Positions 53,023-61,280 of a stretch of 64,000 nucleotides of DNA are shown one piece after another. Made by a program: the position numbers and the translations under genes. Each line of letters starts with the position of its first letter. Position 1 is the stretch's first letter. Location of the stretch: NCBI RefSeq assembly GCF_003675855.1, contig NZ_RCIH01000001.1, forward strand, positions 186,001 to 250,000, written 5' to 3'. The DNA is from Halostella salina (GTDB taxonomy: Archaea > Halobacteriota > Halobacteria > Halobacteriales > Natronoarchaeaceae). The notes under the pieces were generated by a model. The model did no database searches. It saw nothing but the letters and a program-made list of their open reading frames with translations, and was not told the origin of the DNA.

Positions 53023-53808
53023 CTACGACCGCAGGCGGCCGCCGTCGACCGGCATCGCCACGCCGTTGACGAAGCTCGCGCGCTCGCTGGAGAGGAAGGC
53101 GACGGCGTCGCCGAGTTCCATCGGGTCGCCGACCCGGCCGAGCGGGATGTCCGACGACCAGTCGTCCAGTCCCTCGTCGTAGCTGTCGTACTCGCCGCGG
53201 TCGAGCGCCTGCTCGACGAGTTCCTGAATGCGGGGCGTTTCGTGTGCGCCCGGCAGGACGGCGTTCGCCCGCACGTCCGGGGCGAACTCCCGCGAGACGG
53301 TCTTGACGGTGCCGATGACCGCCCGGCGGACGGCGTTCGAGAGGATCAGCCCGTCGATGGCCTCGCGGACGCTGGTGGAGGTGATCGAGACGATGCTCCC
53401 GGCGTCGCTTTCTTCGAGGTGGGGGTACGCCTCCTTCAGCGTCCAGACGTGGCTCATCACGAGCATGTCGTAGGCGCTGTACCAGTCCTGTTCGTCCATG
53501 TCGAGGAAGGCCCCGCTCGGGACGCCACCGGCGGAGGTGACGACGTGGTCGATCCCGCCGAACGCGTCTGCGGTCTCCTCAACCAGCGCGACGACCTCCT
53601 TCCGGTTCGTGATGTCGGCCGGGAGTGCGCGCACCTCGCCGTCGGCGACCGCTTCGACTTCCTCCCGGGCGTCGTCGAGTCGGTCCTCGCTCCGGCCGCA
53701 GATGGCCACGTTCGCGCCCTCGCGGGCGAGCGCCTTCGCGCTCGCGAGGCCCAGTCCGCTCGAACTCGCCGTGACGAGCGCCCCGTTGCCGTCTATTCCG
53801 AGATCCAT
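53023..53808 (-). CDS. SDR-family oxidoreductase
   Basis: A 261-residue short-chain dehydrogenase. The Rossmann start 'NGALVTASSSGLGLASAKALAREGANVAICGR' has a Ser-rich variant of the usual Gly-x3-Gly-x-Gly turn. 'SAGGVPSG' replaces the usual NNAG. The catalytic Ser is in 'VSITSTSV', but the expected Tyr-x3-Lys is replaced: after 'DGLILSNAVRRAVIGTVK', Ser occupies the Tyr place and Arg the Lys place. Catalytic activity may therefore be changed. The C-terminus 'ASFVNGVAMPVDGG' is normal. Confidence 0.83.
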   Translation of the reverse strand: MDLGIDGNGALVTASSSGLGLASAKALAREGANVAICGRSEDRLDDAREEVEAVADGEVRALPADITNRKEVVALVEETADAFGGIDHVVTSAGGVPSGAFLDMDEQDWYSAYDMLVMSHVWTLKEAYPHLEESDAGSIVSITSTSVREAIDGLILSNAVRRAVIGTVKTVSREFAPDVRANAVLPGAHETPRIQELVEQALDRGEYDSYDEGLDDWSSDIPLGRVGDPMELGDAVAFLSSERASFVNGVAMPVDGGRLRS

Positions 53809-53921
53809 ATCCGGCCCAACGCGGGCCGGTCACTAATTTTCGGGGGCCGCGGCAGCCCGCGGCCGGTTCGCAGCCGGCGGACCACCCACTTCTTTACCGC
53901 CGCCGGTCGCACGACGAGGGG

Positions 53922-54617
53922 ATGTCGACGATCACGACCGGCCGCCCCCTCGACGAGGACGGCACCCCGACCGACGGTCCTGCCCTCCAGCTTGACCCCG
54001 ACGGCCCCGCCGCAGACCTGCTCCGCGAATCCTCCCGTCCCCTCGCGTCCAGCCCCGGCGCTGGGCTGTGGGCGACGATACTGTCGTATCCGGACGACGA
54101 CGCGACGCCCCCGGAACTGCTCCTGTTTCTCGCGCCCGACGCGCTCGAACTTCCGTCCCACGTCCACCCCGACGACCCCGAGACGTTCCGCGCTGTCGAG
54201 GGCGAGTTCACGCTCGTCGTCGAGGGGGAACCCCAGCGGCTCGCACCGGGCGAGTCCTACACCGTCGATCCTGGGCAGGAACACGGCTTCCGCAACGACA
54301 CCGACGGGTTCGTCGCGGTCCACGCGACGCTGCCCTGGACGCTGACGATAGACACGCAGTACACCTTCTTCGGACTGGACCACGAGGGACAGTTCGGCGA
54401 CGACGGCGAGTACGGCGAACCGGGCTTCCTCCACGGGATGGTGATGAGTGAGGCCATCAGCGACGGCACGAAGATCGCAGGGCTGCCGACTGCCGTCCAG
54501 CGACTCCTGTGGGCCACCGTCGGCCGGGTTGCGAAGGCGCGTGGCCACGCCGCCGTCGACGAGCGGTACCTCCGCGACGAGTTCTGGCGGGCGAACGTCG
54601 AGCAGCCGGACCTGTAG
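53922..54617 (+). CDS. Cupin-domain protein
   Basis: A 231-residue protein whose central cupin has 'LPSHVHPDDPETFRAVEGEFTLVVEG' (His-x-His and Glu) and 'GESYTVDPGQEHGFRN' with the second-motif His. The C-terminal region (about 145-231) is helical and may cover the barrel. The metal site looks complete; the substrate is unknown. It is divergent from the SDR gene across 113 bases and convergent with the Tfx gene. Confidence 0.8.
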   Translation: MSTITTGRPLDEDGTPTDGPALQLDPDGPAADLLRESSRPLASSPGAGLWATILSYPDDDATPPELLLFLAPDALELPSHVHPDDPETFRAVEGEFTLVVEGEPQRLAPGESYTVDPGQEHGFRNDTDGFVAVHATLPWTLTIDTQYTFFGLDHEGQFGDDGEYGEPGFLHGMVMSEAISDGTKIAGLPTAVQRLLWATVGRVAKARGHAAVDERYLRDEFWRANVEQPDL

Positions 54618-54641
54618 CCGGCCCGGGGCTTGCCGACCGCC

Positions 54642-55130
54642 TCACTCCGGCTGTCGGACCCGGACGTTGCCGTCGCTGGTGACGCCGACGAGCAGCGCCG
54701 TCCGCACTTCGCGGCCGGTGACCGCGTCGCCGGCGGCGTCGCTGACGGTCTTCATCAGGTCGGGGGCGGTGTAGCTCACCTTCACGCCCGCCTCGTCGCA
54801 GGCGTCGTAGACGCGCTGGGGCACGTCGTACAGGTCCGTCCCGGGGTCGACCTCGACCTGTACCGGCGCTTTCAGCGCGTCGGCGAACGCCACCGTCTCC
54901 CGGGCCTTCTCGACGTTGGTCCGCGCGCTCGCCTCGACGCTGGAGACGTTCGCCCGGGAGGTGCCGAGCAGGTCGGCGATGGCGGACTGGGCCGCGCCGC
55001 GCTGCCGCAGCGCCAGCACCTCCGCCTGCCGGCGGGTCAGCACGCTCTCGGCCGGGTCGAACCCGACCCGGTCCAGCAGCCCGTCGACGCCGCCCTCGAT
55101 CCCCGCTACTGCGTCGTCCCCGTCGCTCAT
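54642..55130 (-). CDS. Tfx-family DNA-binding regulator
   Basis: A 162-residue regulator. The Tfx helix-turn-helix is near the N-terminus, 'ESVLTRRQAEVLALRQRGAAQSAIADLLGTSRANVSSVEASARTN', and a C-terminal sensor-like part is 'LKAPVQVEVDPGTDLYDVPQRVYDACDEAGVKV'. The archetype binds promoter DNA in molybdenum-dependent methanogenesis control, but haloarchaeal members have no assigned targets. It is upstream-unlinked to the TRAM gene by 75 bases, with an AT run ('gtttttcgc' on minus) near its start. Confidence 0.83.
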   Translation of the reverse strand: MSDGDDAVAGIEGGVDGLLDRVGFDPAESVLTRRQAEVLALRQRGAAQSAIADLLGTSRANVSSVEASARTNVEKARETVAFADALKAPVQVEVDPGTDLYDVPQRVYDACDEAGVKVSYTAPDLMKTVSDAAGDAVTGREVRTALLVGVTSDGNVRVRQPE

Positions 55131-55204
55131 CGGTCTAACTTACGGGCGCAGCGCGAAAAACGGTCGGGACTGTCCATGCGGTCGGCGACGAGGGGTCGGC
55201 GCCG

Positions 55205-55660
55205 TCACGACCCCCAGAAGTTGTCTCGGCTCCCGAGCTGTTCCCGGGGACTGCTGCCGTCCTCGTCCGCGGTTTCGGTGTCATCGATGTCGTCGCCGTC
55301 GTCGCCCTCGTCGGTGTCGTCGTCCTCCATCGGGAGGCGCTCGACCTCCTCGGCGCGGGCGTGGTTCGAGTGGACCTCGGTGATCTGCACCTTCGCCCGC
55401 GCCTCCGGGAGGACGCCGTCGACGAGCACGATGAACCCGTCCTCGGTGCGGCCGACGCCCGCACCGCTCTCGTGGATGTCCTCCACGTCGACGACCAGCT
55501 TCTCCTTCGGCTTCACGGGCTGGGTCTTCAGGTCCTCTATCGGCTGGCTGTAGTGGTTGCACCACTCCTTTCCGCCGCGGTCGCCGTAGTGCTGGCACCC
55601 CATTCCCTCGATCCGCTCGGAGAAACTGGGGCATTCGTCGGCGAGTGGACAGTCCGCCAT
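55205..55660 (-). CDS. TRAM-domain protein with Cys-rich N-terminus
   Basis: A 151-residue protein. The N-terminal part has cysteines in 'ADCPLADECPSFSERIEGMGCQHYGDRGGKEWCNH', which may bind zinc. The TRAM domain (about 45-110, 'EKLVVDVEDIHESGAGVGRTEDGFIVLVDGVLPEARAKVQITEVHSN') binds RNA in related proteins. The tail is very acidic. It probably helps RNA folding or turnover, as do other haloarchaeal TRAM proteins. Confidence 0.82.
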   Translation of the reverse strand: MADCPLADECPSFSERIEGMGCQHYGDRGGKEWCNHYSQPIEDLKTQPVKPKEKLVVDVEDIHESGAGVGRTEDGFIVLVDGVLPEARAKVQITEVHSNHARAEEVERLPMEDDDTDEGDDGDDIDDTETADEDGSSPREQLGSRDNFWGS

Positions 55661-55766
55661 GGGGTACGGTATTCCGCCGGGCGATTAAACGCTTGCGGCT
55701 TTTCGGGCGCGGCCCGGGTGCGTCGGTAAGTCGTCCCAGCGCCGGCGGGGCGTTCGGCTGCGGCGG

Positions 55767-57008
55767 TTAGCCCTCGGCCCGCTTTCGGACGGCCCGGAGC
55801 AGCACCTCGGTCCCCGCGACCACGTCGTCCCACTCGGTGAACTCGCTCTCGCGGTGGCTGACGCCGTCGACGCTCGGGACGAAGATCATGCTCGTCGGCG
55901 TCACCGTGTTGAGGTAGTTGGCGTCGTGGCCCGCGCCGCTGACCAGCCGCGTGTACTCGCAGCCGGCGTCCTCGGCGGCCTCGACGACCGTCTCGATGCA
56001 GCCCTCGTCGAACGGGTCCGCGTCGATGCGCATGATCTCCTCGACCTCGTGGTCGAGCCCCTCCCGCTCGGCGGCCCACGCGACCTCGTTGCGGACGCGC
56101 TCGACGGCGGCAGCGACGGTCGCGTTGTCGTACGACCGGAGGTCGACCGTGAACTCGACGCGCTCGGGGATGACGTTGATCGCGTTCGGCCATACGTCGA
56201 CGCTGCCGACCGTGCCGACGAGGTCCGTGCCTTCGGTCGCGGTCAGCTCCCGGACCGCCTTCGTCACGTCGGCCGCCCCGACGAAGGCGTCGCGGCGCAT
56301 GGTCATCGGCGTCGGGCCGGCGTGGTTGGCCTGCCCCTCGAACGTGACGTTCAGCCAGGCGAAGCCGTACACGCCCTCGACGGCCGCCACGGGGACGCCC
56401 TCCCGTTCGAGGAACGGCCCCTGCTCGACGTGCAACTCGAAGTAACAGTGGAGGTCGCCCGGCTCGCAGGGCGCGTCGCCCCTGTAGCCGATCCGCTCCA
56501 GTTCCTCGCCGAAGGTCCGCCCCTCGTCGTCCTCGCGCCCGTAGGCGTACTCCAGGTCGAACTCGGCGGCGTACACGCCGCTGCCGAGCATGTCCGGCTG
56601 GAAGCGGACGCCCTCCTCGTTGCTCCAGGCGACGATCTCTATGGGGCGGTCGGTCTCGACGCCGGCGTCGTTCAGCGCCTCGACGACCTCCAGCGCGCCG
56701 AGCACGCCGACGACCCCGTCGTACCGGCCGCCGTTGTACTGGCTGTCGACGTGCGAGCCGAACAGGACGGTTGCGGCGTCCGGATCGCGGCCCTCGCGCC
56801 GGCCGAAGATGTTGCCCATCGCGTCGACCCGCACGTCCAGCCCCGCCTCGCGGAACCACTCGACGAGGCGGTCCCGAGCCTGCTTGTTCGCGTCCGAGAG
56901 CGCCGGCCGGTTCACCCCACCGGCCTCCGTCGCGCCGATCTCGTTGAACGCGTCGAACCGGTCGCGGAACCGGTCCCCGTCGACCGTGACCGACGTATCC
57001 GCGGTCAC
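55767..57008 (-). CDS. Zn-dependent M20 hydrolase (carbamoyl-amino-acid/allantoate amidohydrolase type)
   Basis: A 413-residue dimetal amidohydrolase. 'FGSHVDSQYNGGRYDGVVGVLGAL' holds the first metal ligands; 'WSNEEGVRFQPDMLGSGVY' contains the Glu pair; 'HVEQGPFLEREG' and the C-terminal 'SGAGHDANYLNTVTPTSMIFVP' complete the site. The family removes carbamoyl groups from amino acids, or hydrolyses allantoate. The GTG start overlaps the threonine synthase stop by four bases, so it is co-translated with that gene. Confidence 0.88.
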   Translation of the reverse strand: MTADTSVTVDGDRFRDRFDAFNEIGATEAGGVNRPALSDANKQARDRLVEWFREAGLDVRVDAMGNIFGRREGRDPDAATVLFGSHVDSQYNGGRYDGVVGVLGALEVVEALNDAGVETDRPIEIVAWSNEEGVRFQPDMLGSGVYAAEFDLEYAYGREDDEGRTFGEELERIGYRGDAPCEPGDLHCYFELHVEQGPFLEREGVPVAAVEGVYGFAWLNVTFEGQANHAGPTPMTMRRDAFVGAADVTKAVRELTATEGTDLVGTVGSVDVWPNAINVIPERVEFTVDLRSYDNATVAAAVERVRNEVAWAAEREGLDHEVEEIMRIDADPFDEGCIETVVEAAEDAGCEYTRLVSGAGHDANYLNTVTPTSMIFVPSVDGVSHRESEFTEWDDVVAGTEVLLRAVRKRAEG

Positions 57009-58267
57009 TCCGCACCCTCCGTTGCGGGGTCCGGTCCGCCGTACAGCGCCGACACCTCCTCGATCCGGGGGTCGATCGGGGTGACGCCCTCGGTCGCCCG
57101 CTGTGCGCCCGCGGTGTCCTTCAGCCCGAAGCCGGTCGAGTTGACGACGACCGTCTCGTCGCGGTCGATCACGCCCTCCGCCACCGCCTGCCTGACGCCG
57201 GCGACCGCCGCCGCGCCGGCCGGTTCGGCGTAGATCCCTTCGGTCCGGCCGAGCAGCGTCTCGGCGTCGAGGATGGCCTCGTCGTCCACGAGGACGGCGG
57301 TGCCGTCGCTCTCCTCCAGCGCCCGGCAGGCCTTGACGGTGTTTCGCGGTCGCCCGACGGCGATGCTGTCGGCCACCGTCTCCGCGACCTCGTCGGCGTC
57401 GCCGTGCTCGTGGAACGCGTCGTGGATCGCCGACGCGCCCTCGGCCTGCACGCCGAGCATCTTCGGGGTGTCGTCGACGTAGCCGAGTTCGTGGAACTCC
57501 CGGAACCCCTTCCACGCGCCGGCGGTCGTGCAGCCGTCGCCCATCGAGAAGGCGATCCAGTCGGGCACCTCGCCGCGGACGGCCGACTGCTCGGCGAGTT
57601 CGTGGCCGACCGTGCGCTTGCCCTCGACCTGGAACGGGTTGATCGCCGCGTTCCGGTTGTACCAGCCGTACGCGTCGGTCACGTCGACGCTCAGGTCGTA
57701 CGCCTCGTCGTAGGAGCCCTCGACCGCGAGCACGTCCGCGCCGTAGACGAGCGGCTGGGCGAGCTTCCCCTCGGGCGCGTCGCCGGGGACGAAGATCCGG
57801 CAGTCGAGGCCGCCGCGGGCGGCGTAGCCCGCGAGCGACGCCGCGGCGTTGCCGGTCGACGCGCAGGTGACCACGTCTCTGCCGGCCCGCTTCGCCTTCG
57901 TGACCGCGATCGAACTCGCCCGGTCCTTGAAGCAGCCGGTCGGGTTCCGACCGTCGTCCTTGACGAGCGTCTCGACGCCGAGCGCGTCGCTCAGGTGCGG
58001 CGCGTCGAACAGGTCCGTGCCGCCCTCGCCGAGCGTGACGACTTCGGCGTCGTCGTGGACCGGCAGGAACGCCTCGTACTTCCACTGGCTGTCGATGACG
58101 CCGTCCACGTCGGCGTCGAACGCGTCGTTGATGGCGTCGTAGTCGTAGATCACTTCCAGAATGCCCGCGACGCCCTCGTGCTCCGGGCAGGTGTACATCA
58201 CCTGGTCCGGGTCGTACTCGGCCTCACAGAGAGTACACTCCAGCGTCTCCACGTGGTCCATTGTCAT
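57005..58267 (-). CDS. thrC: Threonine synthase-like PLP enzyme
   Basis: A 420-residue fold-type II PLP enzyme. An N-terminal Cys-containing section ('LECTLCEAEYDPDQVMYTCPEHEG') is a zinc-ribbon-like extension. The catalytic Lys is in 'NPTGCFKDRASSIAVTKAK' and the PLP phosphate loop is 'VTCASTGNAAASLAGYAA'. It makes threonine from O-phosphohomoserine. ATG starts at 58267 or 58261 are possible. It overlaps the M20 hydrolase; no other threonine-pathway gene is nearby, so a distinct beta-elimination substrate is possible. Confidence 0.86.
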   Translation of the reverse strand: MTMDHVETLECTLCEAEYDPDQVMYTCPEHEGVAGILEVIYDYDAINDAFDADVDGVIDSQWKYEAFLPVHDDAEVVTLGEGGTDLFDAPHLSDALGVETLVKDDGRNPTGCFKDRASSIAVTKAKRAGRDVVTCASTGNAAASLAGYAARGGLDCRIFVPGDAPEGKLAQPLVYGADVLAVEGSYDEAYDLSVDVTDAYGWYNRNAAINPFQVEGKRTVGHELAEQSAVRGEVPDWIAFSMGDGCTTAGAWKGFREFHELGYVDDTPKMLGVQAEGASAIHDAFHEHGDADEVAETVADSIAVGRPRNTVKACRALEESDGTAVLVDDEAILDAETLLGRTEGIYAEPAGAAAVAGVRQAVAEGVIDRDETVVVNSTGFGLKDTAGAQRATEGVTPIDPRIEEVSALYGGPDPATEGAE

Positions 58268-58344
58268 ACCGGGTGGAGGGGAAGCCGGGGCATAAAGGGG
58301 CCGGCGGCGGCAGCACGGGCCGTTTCGCGTGGCCCTCGGCCCGA

Positions 58345-59514
58345 TTACCTCTCCAGTAGCTCACGCGTCGCACCATCCAGCACCGCCAGCCCCGTCTCGA
58401 CCGCGTCCAGTTCCACGAACTCGTCGACCGTGTGGGCCTGCGCGAGGCTGCCCGGCCCCCACGTGACCGCCTCCATGCCGGCGTCGTTGACGAAGTTGCG
58501 CACGTCCGTCGCGGCCTTGATGCCGAACGGCTCCGGCGCGACGCCCGCGATGTCGGCGGAATGCGCCCGGAACGTCTCGGCGAGCGGGCTGTCGACGGGG
58601 ACCGCCGCCGACTCGTACGTCGTGTCCCGCTCCCACTCGACGTCGACGCTGTGCTCGCGCTGGACGGCCGCGAGCATGTCGTCGACCTCGCGGTCGACGG
58701 TCTCGATCGACTCGTCGGGCAGCACGCGGCGGTCGAGCGTGAACCGTGCGGTCTCGGGGAGGATGCCACGGTTCGACCCGACGCCGGCCTCGAAGTCGGT
58801 CACGGTAGCGTACGCCGACCCGACGAGGTCGTCGCTTCGCTCGCGCAGTTCGGCGTCGTACGCGGCGACCGCGTCGAGCACCGGTTCGGCGTTGCGGACC
58901 GCGTTCGACCCCTGGTCCGGCCTGCTCGCGTGGGACGCCTCCCCGCCGACGATGACCTCGTACCAGCCCAGCCCCTTCGCGCTCGTCGCCGTCCGCATCC
59001 CGGTCGGTTCGAGGACGACGCCGTAGTCGCCGTCGTACCCCTGCTCCAGCAACGTCTCCGTCCCCGGCACGCCGGTCTCCTCGCCGATCGCCGCGTGGAC
59101 GACGACGGAACCGTCGAGCGCGCCGGAGTCGAGGTCGTCCTGCAGGTCCGCCGCGACAAGCATGGCGATCGCCAGCCCCGCCTTCATGTCGACGGCCCCG
59201 CGGCCGTACATTCGGCCGTCCTCGACCGTCGGGTCGTACGGGTCGTGGGTCCACGCGTCCGGGTCGTCGACGGGGACCACGTCGAGGTGACCGTTCAGCA
59301 CCACTGTCGGGTCGCCGTCGCCGACCCGCGCCGCCGCCTGCGGGCGGTCTGCGTCCGGCTCGAACACGAGCGACGCGTCGATCCCACGCTCCGCGAACCA
59401 GTCGACGACGAAGCGAGCCAGCTCTCCCTCGTTGCCGGGCGGGTTCTCGGTCTCGATCGCCACCATGTCCGCTAGCAGCCGTTCGAGCCGCTCCCGCCGC
59501 GATGTCTCGGCCAT
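58345..59514 (-). CDS. M20 metallopeptidase (ArgE/DapE-like)
   Basis: A 389-residue M20 hydrolase. 'VLNGHLDVVPVDDPDAW' has the first metal His, 'YGRGAVDMKAGLAIAM' the bridging Asp, and 'AAIGEETGVPGTETLL' the catalytic Glu pair. It acts on peptides or N-acyl amino acids. The start is the ATG of MAETSRRERLERLL; upstream in-frame residues are Arg-rich and non-coding in look. It is divergent from the next membrane gene, only 83 bases away. Confidence 0.88.
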   Translation of the reverse strand: MAETSRRERLERLLADMVAIETENPPGNEGELARFVVDWFAERGIDASLVFEPDADRPQAAARVGDGDPTVVLNGHLDVVPVDDPDAWTHDPYDPTVEDGRMYGRGAVDMKAGLAIAMLVAADLQDDLDSGALDGSVVVHAAIGEETGVPGTETLLEQGYDGDYGVVLEPTGMRTATSAKGLGWYEVIVGGEASHASRPDQGSNAVRNAEPVLDAVAAYDAELRERSDDLVGSAYATVTDFEAGVGSNRGILPETARFTLDRRVLPDESIETVDREVDDMLAAVQREHSVDVEWERDTTYESAAVPVDSPLAETFRAHSADIAGVAPEPFGIKAATDVRNFVNDAGMEAVTWGPGSLAQAHTVDEFVELDAVETGLAVLDGATRELLER

Positions 59515-59597
59515 ACTCTCCCGATTTCGGGATGGGTGAAAAGTGTATCTGCCGCCGCCGTCGCAACGCTTTTTCCCGGCCGCACCAACCCGCCGAC

Positions 59598-60197
59598 ATG
59601 ACCCGCCGCGTCCCCGAACTCGCACTCGTCGTCGGGCTGGTGCTCGCCGGGTCGTTCGTCGCGGCCGTCGTCGCGCTCGAACCCGGCTTCCTCCGCGACC
59701 CGGCGAGCCTGCTGGTGACGGTCGCCATCGCCGTCGCGGTGCTGTACCCCTTCGCGGCGTTCACGGCAGTCCGGATGGACGACCCGGAGTGGCTCCTGCC
59801 GCCGGACGCCGTGCTCGCGGCCGCGCTCGTCGCCGGGGTCGGGGTCGCCCTGCTGGGCGCGACGGCGGCCAGCGCGTCGCTCGCGCTCGCCGTGGCGACG
59901 CTCCTCGTCGCCCCGCCGGCCGCCTACAACGCGACCCACGGCGGCCGCCTCCACTCCATGCCCGCCTTCCCGGCGCTGGTCGGGTCGGCCGCCACCGGCG
60001 TCGCGGTGTTCGGCCTCGGCGCGGCGACCGGCGCGAACCCGCTGGTGTACGGGCTCGTCGCCGCCGCCCTGTTGCTGCTCGGCGGCGCGTACTACACCGA
60101 CCGCGTGCCGGGACGGCGCGCCGAGCGCCGGGCCGGCGTCGTCGTCTCGGGCGGGTTCGTCGCCTGCGCTGCGGAGTATGTGCTGTTCGCGCTGTAG
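59598..60197 (+). CDS. Six- or seven-segment membrane protein, unknown function
   Basis: A 199-residue hydrophobic protein with about six membrane segments, starting MTRRVPELALVVGLVLAGSF. A polar stretch 'AYNATHGGRLHSMPAFPALV' separates the two halves. No catalytic motif is visible and I do not recognise a family. It is convergent with the next membrane gene by nine bases. Confidence 0.68.
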   Translation: MTRRVPELALVVGLVLAGSFVAAVVALEPGFLRDPASLLVTVAIAVAVLYPFAAFTAVRMDDPEWLLPPDAVLAAALVAGVGVALLGATAASASLALAVATLLVAPPAAYNATHGGRLHSMPAFPALVGSAATGVAVFGLGAATGANPLVYGLVAAALLLLGGAYYTDRVPGRRAERRAGVVVSGGFVACAAEYVLFAL

Positions 60198-60206
60198 CGT
60201 CCCGTC

Positions 60207-61022
60207 CTATCCGTTGACCGATTCCGCGAACACGACGACGATTCGCGGCTCCGAGACGGCCGACTCGGCGGGGCACGAGTCCGCGCGCTCGACGGGTATC
60301 GTCCCGTTCCCGACCGCCGCACGCTCCTCGTCGCTCAGCCAGGTCCACAGCTCCACCTCGGCGGTGCCGCCGCCCCCGACGCTGTCGGGCGTCGACCAGT
60401 AGTCGCCGTCGTCGCGGTACTCGACGGGCCGGTCCCGTCGCTCGTCGGTGTACACGCACGCCGTGGCCCGCGGGAAGTCGGCCGTCTCGCGGAACACGAA
60501 CCCGTTCTCGGCCGTCACCGTGCCCAGCGCGACGCCCTGGCGGTCGTCGACCACCGCCTCGTCGGCCACGGTGGCAGTGTAGACGAGACCGCCGACCGCA
60601 AGATCCACCGCGACGAGCAGCGCCGCGACGGCGAGCAGGACGGCGACCGCGCGCCGTGCCGTCCCGGTGTCAGTCCGGAGGCCGCGCTCGCGGTGCAGAT
60701 AGCCGAGCCCCACGAACAGCGCCGACGACGCCGCCAGCGCGACGAACACGCCGGACTCGCCGAACTCGAACCGGCTCAGGAGGTAGGCGACGAAGGCGAC
60801 GTACGTCGCCGCCGACAGCACGTACAGCACCGCGTCCAGTCCCGCCCGACGGACCGCCGTCGCCGCGACGAACAGCGCGAGAAAGCCGACCAGAAACAGG
60901 GCCGCCTTCACCGTCAGCGAGAGGTCGAACACGAGGTCGCGCGCGAAGTAGACGAGCGCCGCGACGCCGAAGACAACCCCGACGGCGTACAGCACTTTCG
61001 AGCCGTCGAACTCGAACTTCAC
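60207..61022 (-). CDS. Membrane protein with extracytoplasmic C-terminal domain
   Basis: A 271-residue protein. Five hydrophobic segments occupy residues about 10-155; the remainder is a soluble acidic domain beginning 'TATVADEAVVDDRQGVALGTVTAENGFVFRETADFPRATACVYTDER', with two cysteines. The shape suggests an outward-facing sensor or binding domain. No family is recognised. It starts with ATG and is separated from the radical SAM gene by the non-coding stretch with the repeated gene end. Confidence 0.66.
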   Translation of the reverse strand: MKFEFDGSKVLYAVGVVFGVAALVYFARDLVFDLSLTVKAALFLVGFLALFVAATAVRRAGLDAVLYVLSAATYVAFVAYLLSRFEFGESGVFVALAASSALFVGLGYLHRERGLRTDTGTARRAVAVLLAVAALLVAVDLAVGGLVYTATVADEAVVDDRQGVALGTVTAENGFVFRETADFPRATACVYTDERRDRPVEYRDDGDYWSTPDSVGGGGTAEVELWTWLSDEERAAVGNGTIPVERADSCPAESAVSEPRIVVVFAESVNG

Positions 61023-61113
61023 GCCGCGGACACCCCGCTGCCGGTGGGTCGCATCGTCACCATGAACGCTCCGAGTCCCGATAAAACGGCGGGCTTAGGT
61101 GTCAGAAAATCAA

Positions 61114-61280
61114 GCCAGCGGCGTCCGTTCGACCACCGTCCCAGTACGACCTTTTCCGTCGTCGGGTGGCCTCGGGGGCTCGGCCACCGCTCCTCGCAAA
61201 AGCTCGACCAAAACACCCGCTCGCTCCCTGCGGTCGCTCCCGGCTCTCTACGCCAGCGGCGTCCGCTCGACCACCGTCCC
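61114..61280. repeat. 29-bp direct repeat: duplicated 3' end of the radical SAM gene
   Basis: The sequence gccagcggcgtccg-t/c-tcgaccaccgtccc is at 61114-61142 and again at 61252-61280, with one mismatch. Both copies encode GTVVERTPLA plus stop on the minus strand, one ending TAG and the outer one TGA. The copies are 138 bases apart, exactly 46 codons, so both are in one frame, with no stop between the TAG and the outer TGA. The 109 bases between are not similar to the gene. Confidence 0.85.

Noticed and set aside
61110-61250. Read-through of the radical SAM TAG to give a longer protein
   Set aside because: The 45 sense codons are open, but there is no evidence of TAG recoding here, and the extra residues are Arg/Pro-rich without similarity to the gene.
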